Counted from the first letter of the stretch, positions 29,092 through 38,988 are shown. The stretch: DNA of 64,000 nt from Legionella micdadei (GCF_000953635.1 NZ_LN614830.1:310001-374000); one strand, 5' to 3'. Notes: a model not told the origin generated them from the sequence alone. Program-made: numbers and translations.

Positions 29092-29508
29092 CTAACCTTC
29101 CTCTGCTAAACGACGAAGCGCTGCTTTGAGCGGTGGATAAGAGCAAATTTCGCTGGTAGTTTGGATGCTCTCTCTAGCAGAAGGAGAAAGCAGGGTCTTG
29201 TTTTGTTTTTTATAAGTGATGTTCTGATTATCTTCGATAACGGCAATTTTAATGGTAGTCAGTTGGGGCAAACCTGCTTTTCTTAACTTATCCCGCAAAT
29301 CAGGAAGGCAGTAGCGGAGTTCCGTAGCCCAAGTATTTGATGTCGCGAGAAGCAGGCAACCTTTATTAAATGAACCCACTTGGCAGTTATCGCGCAAAGG
29401 CTGGTCGAGAATAGCCTTCACTTTATGGTTTAATTCGTCTAGCTGTATCACACGCTGACAAATTCCGAGAAGTTGATCATTAAGACAGCGATTAATAGAA
29501 CGAATCAT
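29092..29508 (-). CDS. dciA: DUF721/DciA-like protein
   Basis: 138 residues with the DUF721 pattern (CLLLATSNTWATELRYCLPDLRDKL). Members called DciA help load the replicative helicase in bacteria lacking DnaC. In gammaproteobacteria a DUF721 gene is often beside lpxC, as here, which supports the call. The assignment to helicase loading comes from the family, not from features specific to this copy. The gene converges with lpxC through a long hairpin. Confidence 0.75.
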   Translation of the reverse strand: MIRSINRCLNDQLLGICQRVIQLDELNHKVKAILDQPLRDNCQVGSFNKGCLLLATSNTWATELRYCLPDLRDKLRKAGLPQLTTIKIAVIEDNQNITYKKQNKTLLSPSARESIQTTSEICSYPPLKAALRRLAEEG

Positions 29509-29607
29509 GGTAAGCGATTTGTAAGCTTAAAAAACATAGCATAGCAAATTTCCGATATCTGCAATATCATAACCAAAATGAAGTGGCTTTTAAACAAGAG
29601 GATAATT

Positions 29608-30030
29608 ATGACAGATAACAATGTGGTATATACAGCAAAACTTCATTGGATTCTGTTTTTAGGGCCAGTTGTACTTGCCTGTGTTGCAATGTTAGTTGGC
29701 ATAAAAATACATCAACTAAAAGAGGTTGCGCTCTTGTTTTTATTATTCGCTTTAGTTTGGGGTGGTTTGACATGGGTTAATTACCATTTTTCTTCGCTGA
29801 CAATTAAGAAAAAACAGGTTATTTTGCGCACCGGGATGCTTGTTAGAAATACCATTGACATTCCTCTATCGAAAATAGAAACCATTGATATTAGGCAATC
29901 CGTCTTAGGTAGCATTTTACGCTACGGTACTCTAGTGATAACTGGGACAGGCGGAACTCGCCATATGATTGGTTTCCTTGACAAGCCACTGACTTGCAGA
30001 CGCTATATCGAACAGTTAATGCATGAATAG
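29608..30030 (+). CDS. PH-domain membrane protein (bPH2/YdbS type)
   Basis: 140 residues from the ATG at 29608, preceded by GAGGAT; the ATG at 29578 is less likely. Two hydrophobic helices (about 12-30 and 37-56) are followed by a bacterial PH-like domain with the typical segments RTGMLVRNTIDIPLSKIE and YGTLVITGTGG. The function of these domains is poorly known. It overlaps the following kinase-like gene by 8 nt. Confidence 0.75.
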   Translation: MTDNNVVYTAKLHWILFLGPVVLACVAMLVGIKIHQLKEVALLFLLFALVWGGLTWVNYHFSSLTIKKKQVILRTGMLVRNTIDIPLSKIETIDIRQSVLGSILRYGTLVITGTGGTRHMIGFLDKPLTCRRYIEQLMHE

Positions 30031-31087
30031 TAAACTATTTACAAAATTTTCTAGGATGAAAGCGCATGAAGAACCAAGGCGCACAACAGAAGAGAATAAA
30101 CGGCTAGATGAAGATTTCAGCAGCATTTCGCAGGGACATATTCCGACAGCCGTAGAAATTCGTGAGAGATTTAACCAACATTGGTCTAAAAAATTTCTTA
30201 AGCAAGAAATCCTGTCAGTATCTTCTCTTGGCGAAGGTAGCCAACATCAGCTTGAATTAGTTGAACTCGCTAACCACAGTAAATGGGTATGTAAACAATT
30301 TTTCACACAAACTTGGCTAGGGGAGATAGAGGATTCTACACTTCAATTCACCGAATCGATAGCAGCAACAGTTGCTAAGCGAATTGGAATTACCTTTGCT
30401 GCTTATCGAGAAGGTGATAAATCAGTATTTTCTGTGCGAAACAAAAGAGCGATTATTATTCCTTATTGTGAAGGGCAACTCTTAACGTCGTTTACTGAGC
30501 AACAAGCGTTTATATTAGGCGGTGTTTTAGCTCGATTACACTGTCTCAAATTACCTACTGACAATGGCAAACCATTTCCACCAGTTACTTTATACGATAA
30601 ATGTGATCTTCCAGAATGGTTAAAAGAGTTAACTCAAGAATGCAATGGAAATTCATGTTATCAAGCGGATCAATGGGTACTCAGCCATCGCGATATCCAT
30701 ACTGGAAACATCATTTGGCGTAGCAAAGAAAAGCCCCATTTGCTTGATTGGGAGAGCACCGGACTTATTCATCCGACTATTGAATTAATAGGGCTAGCAG
30801 AAAATTGTGCAGGGCTAGCACATTGCGATTTTCAGGAGAAAAATTTTATTGCTACCCTAATGGGTTATGGGGAATTTGCTAGAAAACTGCCAAAAGTAGA
30901 CGCCAAATTATGGCGCCTCAGCTTTCATAGTTGGCTTCTCTGGTATAGTTACTGCCTGCGCCAAAATTGGCTGGAAGAGGCTTGTCAAACGCTGGAAGTA
31001 ATTGTGGACATAAAGAAAAAATTGTCAGAAATGAATAAATTGTATTCCGATTGTTACTCTTTTTTTGGAAATACTAGGGTCTGTTGA
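30023..31087 (+). CDS. APH/choline-kinase-like phosphotransferase
   Basis: 354 residues with a kinase-like C-terminal lobe: HRDIHTGN (HxDxxxxN catalytic loop) and LLDWES (metal-binding Asp). This is the aminoglycoside-phosphotransferase/choline/thiamine kinase fold, and the substrate cannot be read from sequence. The N-terminal ~70 residues are charged and divergent. The ATG at 30023 overlaps the PH-domain gene; an in-frame ATG at 30056 after CTAGG is an alternative. The stop codon lies in the left arm of a perfect palindrome (31075-31104). Confidence 0.75.
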   Translation: MNSKLFTKFSRMKAHEEPRRTTEENKRLDEDFSSISQGHIPTAVEIRERFNQHWSKKFLKQEILSVSSLGEGSQHQLELVELANHSKWVCKQFFTQTWLGEIEDSTLQFTESIAATVAKRIGITFAAYREGDKSVFSVRNKRAIIIPYCEGQLLTSFTEQQAFILGGVLARLHCLKLPTDNGKPFPPVTLYDKCDLPEWLKELTQECNGNSCYQADQWVLSHRDIHTGNIIWRSKEKPHLLDWESTGLIHPTIELIGLAENCAGLAHCDFQEKNFIATLMGYGEFARKLPKVDAKLWRLSFHSWLLWYSYCLRQNWLEEACQTLEVIVDIKKKLSEMNKLYSDCYSFFGNTRVC

Positions 31088-31104
31088 AATGTCAACAGAC
31101 CCTA
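31075..31104. terminator. perfect 13-bp-arm palindrome at the end of the kinase gene
   Basis: TAGGGTCTGTTGA (31075-31087) and TCAACAGACCCTA (31092-31104) with a 4-nt loop. No U-tract follows. It may be a terminator or the inverted end of a repetitive element. Confidence 0.5.
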
Positions 31105-32021
31105 TGTGAGAAGTGAGAATAGATTATGAAATGGATTGATTTACGCAGTGATACGGTAACTAGACCAAGTAAAGAAATGCTCACTGTAATGATGAACGCT
31201 GAAGTTGGTGATGATGTTTATGGAGAAGATTTGACTGTTATCGAGCTAGAGAAAATGATCGCAGATAAAGCGGGAGTAGAAGCCGCGGTATTTGCACCAT
31301 CCGGCACACAATCCAATTTAATGGCTTTGATGGCACATTGTGAGCGTGGTGACGAATACATTGTCGGTCAAACTGCGCATACCTACATGTGGGAAGGCGG
31401 AGGCGCGGCAGTTTTAGGTAGCATCCAGCCTCAGCCCTTAGATTTTGCGCCAGATGGAAGTTTGCCGCTGGAGAAGGTCGCCATGGCCATTAAAGCGATC
31501 GACAACCATCATCCGAGAACAAAATTGCTTTGCTTAGAAAATACCACGGCAGGTAAGGTTTTGCCGCTTAATTACTTAAGAGAAATGCAAAACTTTTGTC
31601 GAGCGAATAAGCTTAATAGCCATGTAGATGGAGCAAGGGTTTTCAATGCGGCTGTTAAACTGGGTGTCGGCCTGAAAGACATCAGCAGCCACTTTGATTC
31701 GATTTCAATTTGTTTATCCAAAGGATTGGGGGCTCCAATTGGCTCTGTGTTATGTGGTTCAGAGGAGCTCATTCAGAAAGCCAGGCGTTGGCGCAAGGTA
31801 CTTGGTGGTGGAATGCGTCAAGCAGGTATTTTAGCTGCTGCAGGGATTTACGCTTTACAACATAATGTTGAACGGTTGCGCGAAGATCATGAGAACGCAG
31901 ATTTTTTTGCCAAAGCGCTAGCTGAGCTTGATGAAATAGAAGTCGATCTTACCGCTTTACAAACTAATATCTTATTCATCCAAGTTAAGAAAGATTATTT
32001 TGAGTTACGGGCTTATCTGCG

Positions 32022-33364
32022 GAGAGTGTTCATCTAACTGTGTCACCTCATTGATTATCTAAGTCTCAGGTTCATACGGTCTTCAAAATAAATATGAAGC
32101 TGAGACGCGATAAGCGCCCAATTGTGCATGGGCTGACTCCATTTTTCCAGTACTTTTTGGCAGGCACAATAAATAAGCTTTATCAGTGCGTTTTCACTAG
32201 TGAAAGCGCCTTTGTTTTTGGTGTACTTGCGAATTTGGCGATGGAACCCCTCTACGATGTTCGTGGTGTAAATGATACGTCTTAGCTCTTCGGGGTATTT
32301 GAAGTATTGAGACAAAGCCTCCCAGTTATTATTCCATGACTTCATAACTGCTGGGTATTTCTTGCCCCATTTCTCCTCTAGTTCAAGCAAATGATGCTCA
32401 GCTAAATCTTTGCTAGAGGCCTTATACACAAGCTTTAAATCAGCCATGAATGCCTTTTGGTCTTTACTAACAACATACTTCAGGGAGTTTCGTATTTGGT
32501 GAACTACACATAGTTGGATTTCTGTTTTAGGAAAGACTTCAGCAATAGCTTCGGGAAAACCCTTAAGTCCATCGATACTCGCAATAAGAATATCTTCTAC
32601 CCCTCGTGCTTTAAGGTCATTTAAGACACCAAGCCAAAACCGCGCGCCTTCAGTTTCTGACAAATAAAGCCCTAAAATATCTTTCTTGCCCTCAGGAGTA
32701 ACGGCAAGGACCGTGTAAAATGCCTTACTTGTGACTTTGCCCTCAACACGTACTTTAAAATGCATCGCGTCTAAAAAGGCAATAGGATATATAGACTCTA
32801 AAGACCTATTGCGCCATTCGGTAATCATAGGCAACAATTTATCCGTGATGAGGCTTATTTTAGCTGAGGATACGTCTAGACCATACATTTCAGCCAGGTG
32901 CTCACTAATGGCTTCATAGCTCATACCTAGGGCATATAAGGCCAGCACTTTATTATCTAATGACTCATTCAATACTGTTTGGCGCTTCTTAACAATTTCA
33001 GGCTCAAAAAGTCCTTCTCTGTCCCGTGGAGTGTCTAATTCAAAAATACCAGTTGTAGATTTCATTAACTTGGATGTTTTGCCATTGCGACGATTGGTTA
33101 GGCCTGAATCATGACAATCAGAAATGTGAGCCTCCATTTCACCTTCTAAGGCTGCTTCAAGAAGCTCTTTGATCAGAGGAGTTAAGATACCGTCTTTACC
33201 AGTAAGGGACTGGCCAGACTTTAATTGCGTTAAGGCTTCAGACTTAAAATCATTGAAATCAAAATTGGATAAATCTATCTTTTTATTCTTACTCATGGGC
33301 ACCTCTTTTAAGTGTTGAAATTATAACAAGTTAAAAGAGATGACACAGTTATTTAAACACTACC
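32022..33364 (-). mobile_element. IS256-family insertion sequence, complete
   Basis: 1343 bp bounded by imperfect 28-bp inverted ends (22 of 28 matching; left begins GAGAGTGTTCATC, right in reverse complement begins GGTAGTGTTTAAA; both share AACTGTGTCA). It is flanked by the direct repeat TATCTGCG at 32014-32021 and 33365-33372. Intact ends, intact transposase and a perfect duplication indicate a recent insertion. Confidence 0.93.
32055..33296 (-). CDS. IS256-family (mutator type) transposase
   Basis: DDE transposase of 413 residues from the ATG at 33296; a GTG at 33302 is in frame, but AGAGG is spaced for the ATG. DDE candidates are in AFLDAMHFKV, ASIDGLKGFPEAI and IVEGFHRQIRK, with the family's CVVHQIRNSLKYV motif between. 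The N-terminal region carries NRRNGKTSK. No frameshift or premature stop is seen, so it should be functional. Confidence 0.95.
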   Translation of the reverse strand: MSKNKKIDLSNFDFNDFKSEALTQLKSGQSLTGKDGILTPLIKELLEAALEGEMEAHISDCHDSGLTNRRNGKTSKLMKSTTGIFELDTPRDREGLFEPEIVKKRQTVLNESLDNKVLALYALGMSYEAISEHLAEMYGLDVSSAKISLITDKLLPMITEWRNRSLESIYPIAFLDAMHFKVRVEGKVTSKAFYTVLAVTPEGKKDILGLYLSETEGARFWLGVLNDLKARGVEDILIASIDGLKGFPEAIAEVFPKTEIQLCVVHQIRNSLKYVVSKDQKAFMADLKLVYKASSKDLAEHHLLELEEKWGKKYPAVMKSWNNNWEALSQYFKYPEELRRIIYTTNIVEGFHRQIRKYTKNKGAFTSENALIKLIYCACQKVLEKWSQPMHNWALIASQLHIYFEDRMNLRLR

Positions 33365-33505
33365 TATCTGCGCGAACAAGGCATATTGTTTGCTAAGCAA
33401 CCTAATAAGGCAGGGAAGGTACGATGTGTAACGCATCTTGATGTATCTCGAGAAGACTTAGCTCAAGTCATCAGGCAAATTAAATCGTTTTATATGAGCA
33501 GATAA

Positions 33506-33873
33506 GTAGTGTTCTCTTGCTATTCTCCTGCATCACATAAAGTGATAGATGAGATTAATCGAATAGTAAGGTGATTCACTATCACGCCATCTTAAAGGAA
33601 GCCAAAATTCTTGTAGGAAGCTTGCTAAAATTCATTGTTTTATTTTCTAATAATAAGTATTTTTTACAAGCAAATTTACCTTATTTATTTAAAAATCAAA
33701 TTTTATTTGGCTGTAATAAATCTTAGTGCTCAACAGTTTTTCACAAAAATATCTTAAATAAATTTAAGAAAATTTAAGTAATATTTATTTACAATTTTAC
33801 CATATTTAATTTCTTTCATTTTCAATGCCGATTTTATAAACTGGTTATGATTTAAAAATTTGAGAGTTAGATC
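33506..33873. other. AT-rich gene-free region
   Basis: I see no gene. A direct repeat AATTTAAG(A/T)A occurs at 33761-33770 and 33771-33780, with an inverted copy CTTAAAT at 33753-33759. A weak inverted repeat GTGATAG/CTATCAC lies at 33542-33548 and 33579-33585. These may be regulatory for the gene at 33874. Confidence 0.4.
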
Positions 33874-34311
33874 ATGAGAAAAATTCAAATTGAGAGGACG
33901 CTATTTGAATTATTTGGTCATAAATTTTTTGTCTTCGAGAATTTTGAAGATGCTGATTTAAACATCGATGATAAAACTATTTATAAGTTTGAAAATCCGG
34001 ATACTTTAGTGGATCTCTTTGTAACTAATCAATTTTATGCAATTTGGAGTGATGAGAGGCGGCATGATTCAAATGTAATTTGTTCATGCTACGGAAATCT
34101 TAACCTAATTGTTAATTTCTTAAAAAAGATCGGTATACCTAATAACGGCTACTCCACATTTAATTGCTATCTGGAAGGAGAGGATCGAGTCCTATACTTG
34201 AACCAAGAGTCGATGCAGGTTTTTATTGATCATTTAAGGAAGGCACATAAAAAAATACTCTTGGGTGCAAATGTGTACCAATTGAAAAAAAACGAAATTT
34301 TTCGTTTGTAA
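33874..34311 (+). CDS. unknown 145-residue protein
   Basis: Not recognised. A soluble protein rich in Phe, Asn and Asp, without signal peptide or membrane segments. It starts at an ATG with a GAGAG sequence 9 nt upstream. The gene is AT-rich compared with the housekeeping operons and sits alone next to an IS-disrupted locus, so it may have been acquired. The reading frame is intact and has its own AT-rich upstream region with TTTAAG repeats. Confidence 0.6.
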   Translation: MRKIQIERTLFELFGHKFFVFENFEDADLNIDDKTIYKFENPDTLVDLFVTNQFYAIWSDERRHDSNVICSCYGNLNLIVNFLKKIGIPNNGYSTFNCYLEGEDRVLYLNQESMQVFIDHLRKAHKKILLGANVYQLKKNEIFRL

Positions 34312-34423
34312 AATTAAATTATTTCTATTTGTATTCCAACTAAGAAAAGATGTATTTACCATATACTTTTTAAAATAAAAGGTCGTTATTTTGGGAATGA
34401 TTTTACAGAAGGAAAATGAGCCG

Positions 34424-35047
34424 TTATAAACCGCATATCATTAATAGATCTTCAGGCTTTTGAGCAAGAAAGGTGGGTTGATATTGGGAAAGAATTTTTT
34501 CTGAGTTATAGCCCCATGTAACAGCGACTGACTGTATGTTGTTTTTCATAGCAGCTTCAATATCTCGAGTTTCATCGCAAATGTAAAATACTTCTTTTTT
34601 GTCAATATCGTATTTTTTTAATGTTCTTTTTAGCAAATATCTTTTAGAAACAAAATTTGATTCATTATGAATAAATTTGAATAAATGGCGCATGTCGTGG
34701 CTCTCAAGCCACGTAATGACATTTTCAATAGAATTGGATGTTAAAATCCCAAGACAAAATTCAGCATAATGAAGCTTTTCAAGAGTGGGATGAATATCAG
34801 CAACCGGATTTATTGTAGGCATTTCATTATGCAAAAGTTTTCTTATTTGTCGAATCAGTATTGGCGTTTTATAAAAAGGAATCCTTAAAAAATTAAGAAG
34901 TTCTTTGGTGGACATCTCGCGGATATATTCTACTTCATGCTCTTCAATTTTTTTAAAATGAAACACTTCAGCTAATTGATTTATTTTGTCAACTACACAA
35001 TAAAAACTATCAACTAAAGTGCCATCAAAATCGAATAGTAAATGCAT
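34424..35047 (-). CDS. HAD-superfamily phosphatase (phosphoglycolate phosphatase-like)
   Basis: 207 residues. Motif I FDFDGTLVDS is at 5-14 with nucleophile and acid Asp residues; motif II is in GILTSNS; motif III Lys in the SKRYLLKR region; motif IV in ICDETRDIEAA. A helical cap lies between motifs I and II. The DET in place of the more common GDT/GDS in motif IV is notable but keeps the acidic residue. The substrate is unknown. The gene is AT-rich and stands alone. Confidence 0.8.
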   Translation of the reverse strand: MHLLFDFDGTLVDSFYCVVDKINQLAEVFHFKKIEEHEVEYIREMSTKELLNFLRIPFYKTPILIRQIRKLLHNEMPTINPVADIHPTLEKLHYAEFCLGILTSNSIENVITWLESHDMRHLFKFIHNESNFVSKRYLLKRTLKKYDIDKKEVFYICDETRDIEAAMKNNIQSVAVTWGYNSEKILSQYQPTFLAQKPEDLLMICGL

Positions 35048-35175
35048 TGCTAAAATTTCCTTTTATTAGCCTGAAGTTCCTTAACTATCCCATGGCTCAC
35101 TGCTCCTCATGAACAGACTGAGACTAGTATGGGTGAGAATCATTTAGCTTAATGGCTAACTGATATCTCCAGGAT

Positions 35176-37455
35176 CTACTCTTCTTCCTTTGAAGTATAG
35201 TTACAACTCTCATTTGGGCAAATAATTTGTCGGCCAGATCGCTTAGTTTCTTTTACAGTTAATATAGGCCAAGCACATTGAGGGCAAGGCTTATCAATGG
35301 GTTCATTCCATAAAGCATAGTCGCATTTGGGATAATTGCCACAAGAATAGAATATTTTCCCTTTACGGGATTTACGCTTGAGGATTTTAGCACTATGGCA
35401 TTTGGGACATTCTACGCCTGTGTCAGTTGGTTTTTCAATCGGCTCGATGTGCTTGCATTGTGGGTAATTACTACAACCGATAAAACGCCCGTAACGTCCG
35501 GTCTTAATATGCAATGAACCTCCGCAATCTGGGCAAGTACGCCCCTCAACAATTTCGGGTTCAGCTTTTTCACCCTCGTTGCTATTGAGATCTTGGGTGT
35601 AATCACATTCTGGATAACCTGTGCAGCCAATAAAACGACCTCGCTTTCCTAAGCGGATTGCTAGAGGTTTTCCGCATTTGGGACATTGTTCATCTAGCGT
35701 TTCAGTGGTGACATCTTTACGTTGAACCTGTTCATCAGTGACATGAATTTGTTTGATAAAAGGTTGCCAAAACTCGTCTAATACGGGAACCCATTCCCTT
35801 TCCCCTCGCGAGATAGCATCCAAAGTATCTTCAAGTTCAGCGGTGAATTTATAATCAACATAGCGCGTGAAATGACCGGTGAGAAAACGATTAACGATTC
35901 GTCCCACATCGGTTGGAATGAAGCGTTTTTTATCCACAATGACGTATTCACGTTGTTGTAAAGTATGAATGATCGTGGCATAGGTGGAAGGCCGCCCAAT
36001 ATCGTACTCTTCCAAAGCCTTAACGAGCGATGCTTCGGAATAACGTGGTGGCGGTTCTGTAAAATGTTGGCTTGCAAGAATGTCTTGCAATCTCACTTTT
36101 TCGCCTATTTTAAATGCGGGTAATAAACTTGAGCCTTCTTCATCTTGAGAATCATCGCGACCTTCTTCGTAGACAGTGAGGAAGCCCGGGAAGGTAATGG
36201 TTGAGCCATTTGCACGAAATAAATTCCCTTCGCCGCAAGCTAAATCAATAGCAACCGTATCCACCTCAGCATCAGCCATTTGGCAGGAAATAGTACGTTT
36301 CCAAATGAGGTTATAAAGTTTGAATTGATCAGTGGTAAGTGCTTGTTGCACTATTTCAGGCGTACGTTTGATTGAAGTGGGGCGAATTGCCTCATGGGCT
36401 TCTTGTGCATTCTTTGATTTAGTTTTAAAAATGCGAGGGGCTTTTGGGCAATTGTCTTCCCCATAGCGCTGATGAATATAAGAACGAATTTCCTCAATTG
36501 CTTCATTTGCTAAATTAACTGAATCGGTACGCATATAGGTGATTAAACCCACTGCACCAGATCCAATGTCGATCCCTTCATATAATTGCTGGGCGACCAT
36601 CATGGTTTTACGAGCAGTGAAGCCCAATTTGCGTGCTGCTTCTTGTTGTAAAGTAGAGGTGATAAAAGGAGCCGCGGGCTTACGCTTGCGCTGTTTCTTT
36701 TCAATATTTTTGACTAGTAAGATGCCTTGAGCTTGCTTGATCAAATTATCCCTGATGTGGTGGGCATGCTCTGACTTAGTGACAGAAAATTGCTGCAATT
36801 TTTCTTGATCAAAATAAGTCAACCTGGCTTCAAAGGGAGTATTGTTATGCTCACATTGAGCAACGATTCGCCAGTACTCTTGAGCAACAAAACGCTCAAT
36901 TTCTTCCTCGCGTTCGACAATAAGTCGTAATGCAGGGCTTTGCACTCGGCCAGCTGAGAGTCCTCTGCGAATTTTTTTCCATAAAAGAGGTGAAAGATTA
37001 AAACCGACAAGGTAATCCAAAGCACGTCTTGCTTGCTGTGCGTTGACTAGATCCATCGAGATAGAACGAGGGTTGTTCAGGGCTTCCTTAATTGCCGATT
37101 TGGTGATTTCATTAAAAAAAATACGGTGTACTGTCTTGTCTTTGAGCAAATTGCGCTCTTTCATGAGCTCATACACATGCCAAGAAATGGCCTCACCTTC
37201 GCGGTCAGGGTCGGTGGCTAATAAAAGCGAATCAGATTTTTTTAAAGCCTTAGCAATGGATTCAATATGACGAACATTCTTCTCTATGGGAGTATAAGTC
37301 ATTGCAAATTGCTTATCAGGGTTAACCGAACCCTTGCGCGGAGGAAGATCGCGTACATGGCCGTAAGAGGCGAGAACATCGTAATCTTCCCCTAAGTACT
37401 TTTGTATCGTTTTAGCTTTCGCGGGTGATTCCACGACAACCAAATGTTTGCTCAT
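35176..37455 (-). CDS. topA: DNA topoisomerase I
   Basis: Type IA topoisomerase that relaxes negative supercoils. TOPRIM domain with Glu9 and DPDREGE at 82-88; active-site Tyr307 in ITYMRTDS. The C-terminal portion has four zinc-binding modules (CPKCGKP, CPDCGG, CPKCHSA and CPQCAWP repeats, each with a second Cys pair). The 759-residue length is close to relatives. It lies downstream of smg and dprA on the same strand, a common order. Confidence 0.97.
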   Translation of the reverse strand: MSKHLVVVESPAKAKTIQKYLGEDYDVLASYGHVRDLPPRKGSVNPDKQFAMTYTPIEKNVRHIESIAKALKKSDSLLLATDPDREGEAISWHVYELMKERNLLKDKTVHRIFFNEITKSAIKEALNNPRSISMDLVNAQQARRALDYLVGFNLSPLLWKKIRRGLSAGRVQSPALRLIVEREEEIERFVAQEYWRIVAQCEHNNTPFEARLTYFDQEKLQQFSVTKSEHAHHIRDNLIKQAQGILLVKNIEKKQRKRKPAAPFITSTLQQEAARKLGFTARKTMMVAQQLYEGIDIGSGAVGLITYMRTDSVNLANEAIEEIRSYIHQRYGEDNCPKAPRIFKTKSKNAQEAHEAIRPTSIKRTPEIVQQALTTDQFKLYNLIWKRTISCQMADAEVDTVAIDLACGEGNLFRANGSTITFPGFLTVYEEGRDDSQDEEGSSLLPAFKIGEKVRLQDILASQHFTEPPPRYSEASLVKALEEYDIGRPSTYATIIHTLQQREYVIVDKKRFIPTDVGRIVNRFLTGHFTRYVDYKFTAELEDTLDAISRGEREWVPVLDEFWQPFIKQIHVTDEQVQRKDVTTETLDEQCPKCGKPLAIRLGKRGRFIGCTGYPECDYTQDLNSNEGEKAEPEIVEGRTCPDCGGSLHIKTGRYGRFIGCSNYPQCKHIEPIEKPTDTGVECPKCHSAKILKRKSRKGKIFYSCGNYPKCDYALWNEPIDKPCPQCAWPILTVKETKRSGRQIICPNESCNYTSKEEE

Positions 37456-37484
37456 AAGAAATTAACCTTTTCTCTTTGTGACCA

Positions 37485-37916
37485 TTAATGCAATGGCAAT
37501 TTATCTTCTTTTTGATATAGCACAAGATCAAGAAAAGCTAACTGAGCTGCATCGAGACTTTCTGCAAGCGTATTACGAATAGTCCACTTGGTTTCTTGCA
37601 AAGTAACATATCGCGATTCTGAGAATAACAGCTGATTTATAATAAGCTCTAAGGTTTCTGGAGCGATAATATCCCAGAGCATTAGCCGGATTAAAAATTG
37701 ATAACTTGCTTTAGTGAATTTCTGTTTTTCATCATCGGTAAAAACACGCATCGCGGTTTGTTGTGGGGATTTTATTATTACGGTACGTTTTTCTAATGTT
37801 GAGGCATCGAAAAGCTCAGGCTCCTCTTCGCCATTGTTAGCGTTGTTGCTTTCTTTTAATTGAGATAAACTTCTTTCAAAAAAACTCATTAACATCTCAA
37901 ACAAGCTATCTTTCAT
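37485..37916 (-). CDS. smg: Smg family protein (DUF494)
   Basis: 143 residues beginning MKDSLFEMLMSFFERS, the DUF494 signature; it is rich in acidic residues, and its function is unknown. It overlaps the end of dprA by 11 nt and precedes topA by 29 nt, so dprA-smg-topA form one operon. Confidence 0.88.
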   Translation of the reverse strand: MKDSLFEMLMSFFERSLSQLKESNNANNGEEEPELFDASTLEKRTVIIKSPQQTAMRVFTDDEKQKFTKASYQFLIRLMLWDIIAPETLELIINQLLFSESRYVTLQETKWTIRNTLAESLDAAQLAFLDLVLYQKEDKLPLH

Positions 37917-38988
37917 ATGAACACCTCATATAACCCCCGGGTACGGCTTTAATGATACCCTGTATTTCCAGTGTGGCTAGACCACAAGCTACCTCTTCAA
38001 CACTTAAACTGCTTCGCCTAACAATTTGATCAACAGTCGTAATTTCAAAGCCAATGCACTTTACTAGGTTTTTGTTATCTCTGGCAAGGGATTGCGTCGT
38101 ATTACTTTGCTTTATAACTAGGTTATCCAGTCCTAGCTCTTCAATTACTTCTTGACTTGATGTAACTAATTTTGCTCCTTGTTGCAGTAGATGATGACAG
38201 CCGCGCGCTTGCGGGTTGTAAATAGAGCCTGGTATGGCTAATACGTCGCGATTTTGTTCCAAAGCGAGGCGCGCTGTAATCAATGAGCCGCTCCGAATGG
38301 TTGCTTCAACCACTAACGTAGCTAATGCCAAACCGCTTATTATACGATTTCTACGAGGGAAATGTCCAGCTTTGGGACCTACCTTTAAGGGAAATTCACT
38401 CACCAATAAACCTTTCTCGCAAATTTTTTGTGCGAGTTGGCCATGTTGTCGTGGGTAAACGCAGTCGATTCCTGTTCCTAAAATGGCGATGGTTAGACCA
38501 TTAGCCTCTATGCATCCTTGATGAGCTTGGGCATCGATGCCTAAAGCGAGGCCGCTGATAACCGTTAGTTGGCTTAAAGCTAATTCAAAAGAAAAACGCT
38601 TAGCGGTTTCTGCACCAGTTATTGATGGTTTACGACTACCGACAATCGCAATTGACGCTTGATGGAGGCTTGAAGCGTTGCCTTGTAAATACAAAACAGG
38701 TGGCGGATCATGAATTTCTTTAAGTAACAACGGGTAATTAGGATCATCCCAAGTCAATAAATGGTGATTGGTTTCTTCTTCCCAACGTAAATCTACATCG
38801 ACTTCGCTAAAATCAAACTGGCAAATTGACTCGGCAAGTTGTGGTGTGAGTCCGGCTGTTTGCAATTGCTCGGAGGTTAATCGAAACATTTCTTCGAGCT
38901 TAGGCCAATAGGTTAGCAGCTTTAGAATTGTCCTTGGGCCGATTTGTTGGATTCTGTTAAGGGCGAGCAAATAATATTTGTTATCCAT
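37906..38988 (-). CDS. dprA: DNA processing protein DprA
   Basis: Loads RecA on incoming single-stranded DNA during natural transformation. N-terminal helical domain, then a Rossmann-like DprA core with VGSRKPS, SGLALGIDA, ILGTGIDCVYPRQH and SGLALATLVVEA; a C-terminal winged-helix-like DprA segment. 360 residues. Divergent from def across 94 bp, which must contain both promoters. Confidence 0.95.
   Translation of the reverse strand: MDNKYYLLALNRIQQIGPRTILKLLTYWPKLEEMFRLTSEQLQTAGLTPQLAESICQFDFSEVDVDLRWEEETNHHLLTWDDPNYPLLLKEIHDPPPVLYLQGNASSLHQASIAIVGSRKPSITGAETAKRFSFELALSQLTVISGLALGIDAQAHQGCIEANGLTIAILGTGIDCVYPRQHGQLAQKICEKGLLVSEFPLKVGPKAGHFPRRNRIISGLALATLVVEATIRSGSLITARLALEQNRDVLAIPGSIYNPQARGCHHLLQQGAKLVTSSQEVIEELGLDNLVIKQSNTTQSLARDNKNLVKCIGFEITTVDQIVRRSSLSVEEVACGLATLEIQGIIKAVPGGYMRCSYER

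Larger units (their letters stand above)
31126..33505 (+). pseudogene. ltaE: low-specificity L-threonine aldolase, split by an IS256-family element
   Basis: PLP enzyme cleaving L-threonine or L-allo-threonine to glycine and acetaldehyde. The 5' part (31126-32021) encodes LRSDTVTRPS, HVDGARVFNAA and the PLP lysine Lys199 in CLSKGLGAPIGS. Translation then enters the IS and stops at 32037. The 3' part resumes at 33373 (REQGILFAKQ, then VTHLDVSREDL) and ends at 33505. Removing the IS and one copy of the 8-bp duplication TATCTGCG restores one frame of 342 residues, the normal family length. The insertion removes the last ~45 residues, so activity is probably lost. Confidence 0.92.
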
